From positions 1 to 5,475 of the forward strand of contig JAOAFH010000161.1 in the NCBI GenBank assembly GCA_026416355.1: a stretch of 5,475 nucleotides of DNA. Reading direction: 5' to 3'. Below are positions 5,464 to 5,475 of the stretch, piece by piece. Origin of the DNA: Clostridiales bacterium (GTDB lineage: Bacteria > Bacillota > Clostridia > Clostridiales > Caloramatoraceae). The position numbers were made by a program, and so were the translations under genes. The notes under the pieces were generated by a model. That model searched no databases and was not told where the DNA came from. It saw only the letters and a program-made list of their open reading frames with translations. The stretch's first letter is position 1, and each line of letters begins with the position of its first letter.

Positions 5464-5475
5464 AATGGGGGGATA

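Noticed and set aside
5464..5475. GGGGGG at 5467-5472 after the transporter stop, possibly a ribosome binding site for a next gene.
   Set aside because: The window ends before any start codon could be seen.

Overview
The base composition is AT-rich. Strong purine-rich ribosome binding sites, two TTG starts, a clostridial-type chemoreceptor and a VCBS/FG-GAP-like family that I remember mainly from clostridia and bacilli together point to a low-GC Firmicute, most likely a motile member of the Clostridia. This is inferred from gene style; no rRNA or other marker is present. TGA serves as a normal stop codon here: the chemoreceptor and the 67-residue protein both end in it.

The left part (about 31-2700) is read on the minus strand. 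A gene for a Bcp-type thiol peroxidase (start at 2665) lies upstream of a gene for a 670-residue dCache methyl-accepting chemotaxis protein. Each has its own TATAAT-type promoter, and each ends in a long perfect hairpin that starts 0-2 nt after the stop codon. They therefore look like two separate transcription units, not an operon.

The right part (about 2780-5475) is read on the plus strand. It begins with a VCBS/EF-hand-like gene interrupted by one in-frame TGA at 3194-3196. Two small single-helix membrane proteins follow, of 37 and 67 residues. The 37-residue gene is easily missed because it starts with TTG. Next comes a 149-nt leader with a 12-bp palindrome over a possible -35 box and a hairpin with a T-run. 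The last gene is a complete ArsB/NhaD-type membrane transporter of 424 residues.

The genes do not form one obvious pathway. The chemoreceptor senses an unknown ligand and the peroxidase detoxifies peroxides. The transporter probably exchanges an ion or anion across the membrane, possibly with the two small membrane proteins as accessories, though only proximity supports that. I see no mobile element, CRISPR array, tRNA or rRNA. I did not find a convincing new multi-gene system. The points most worth following are the single in-frame stop, the pair of membrane microproteins and the transporter leader.
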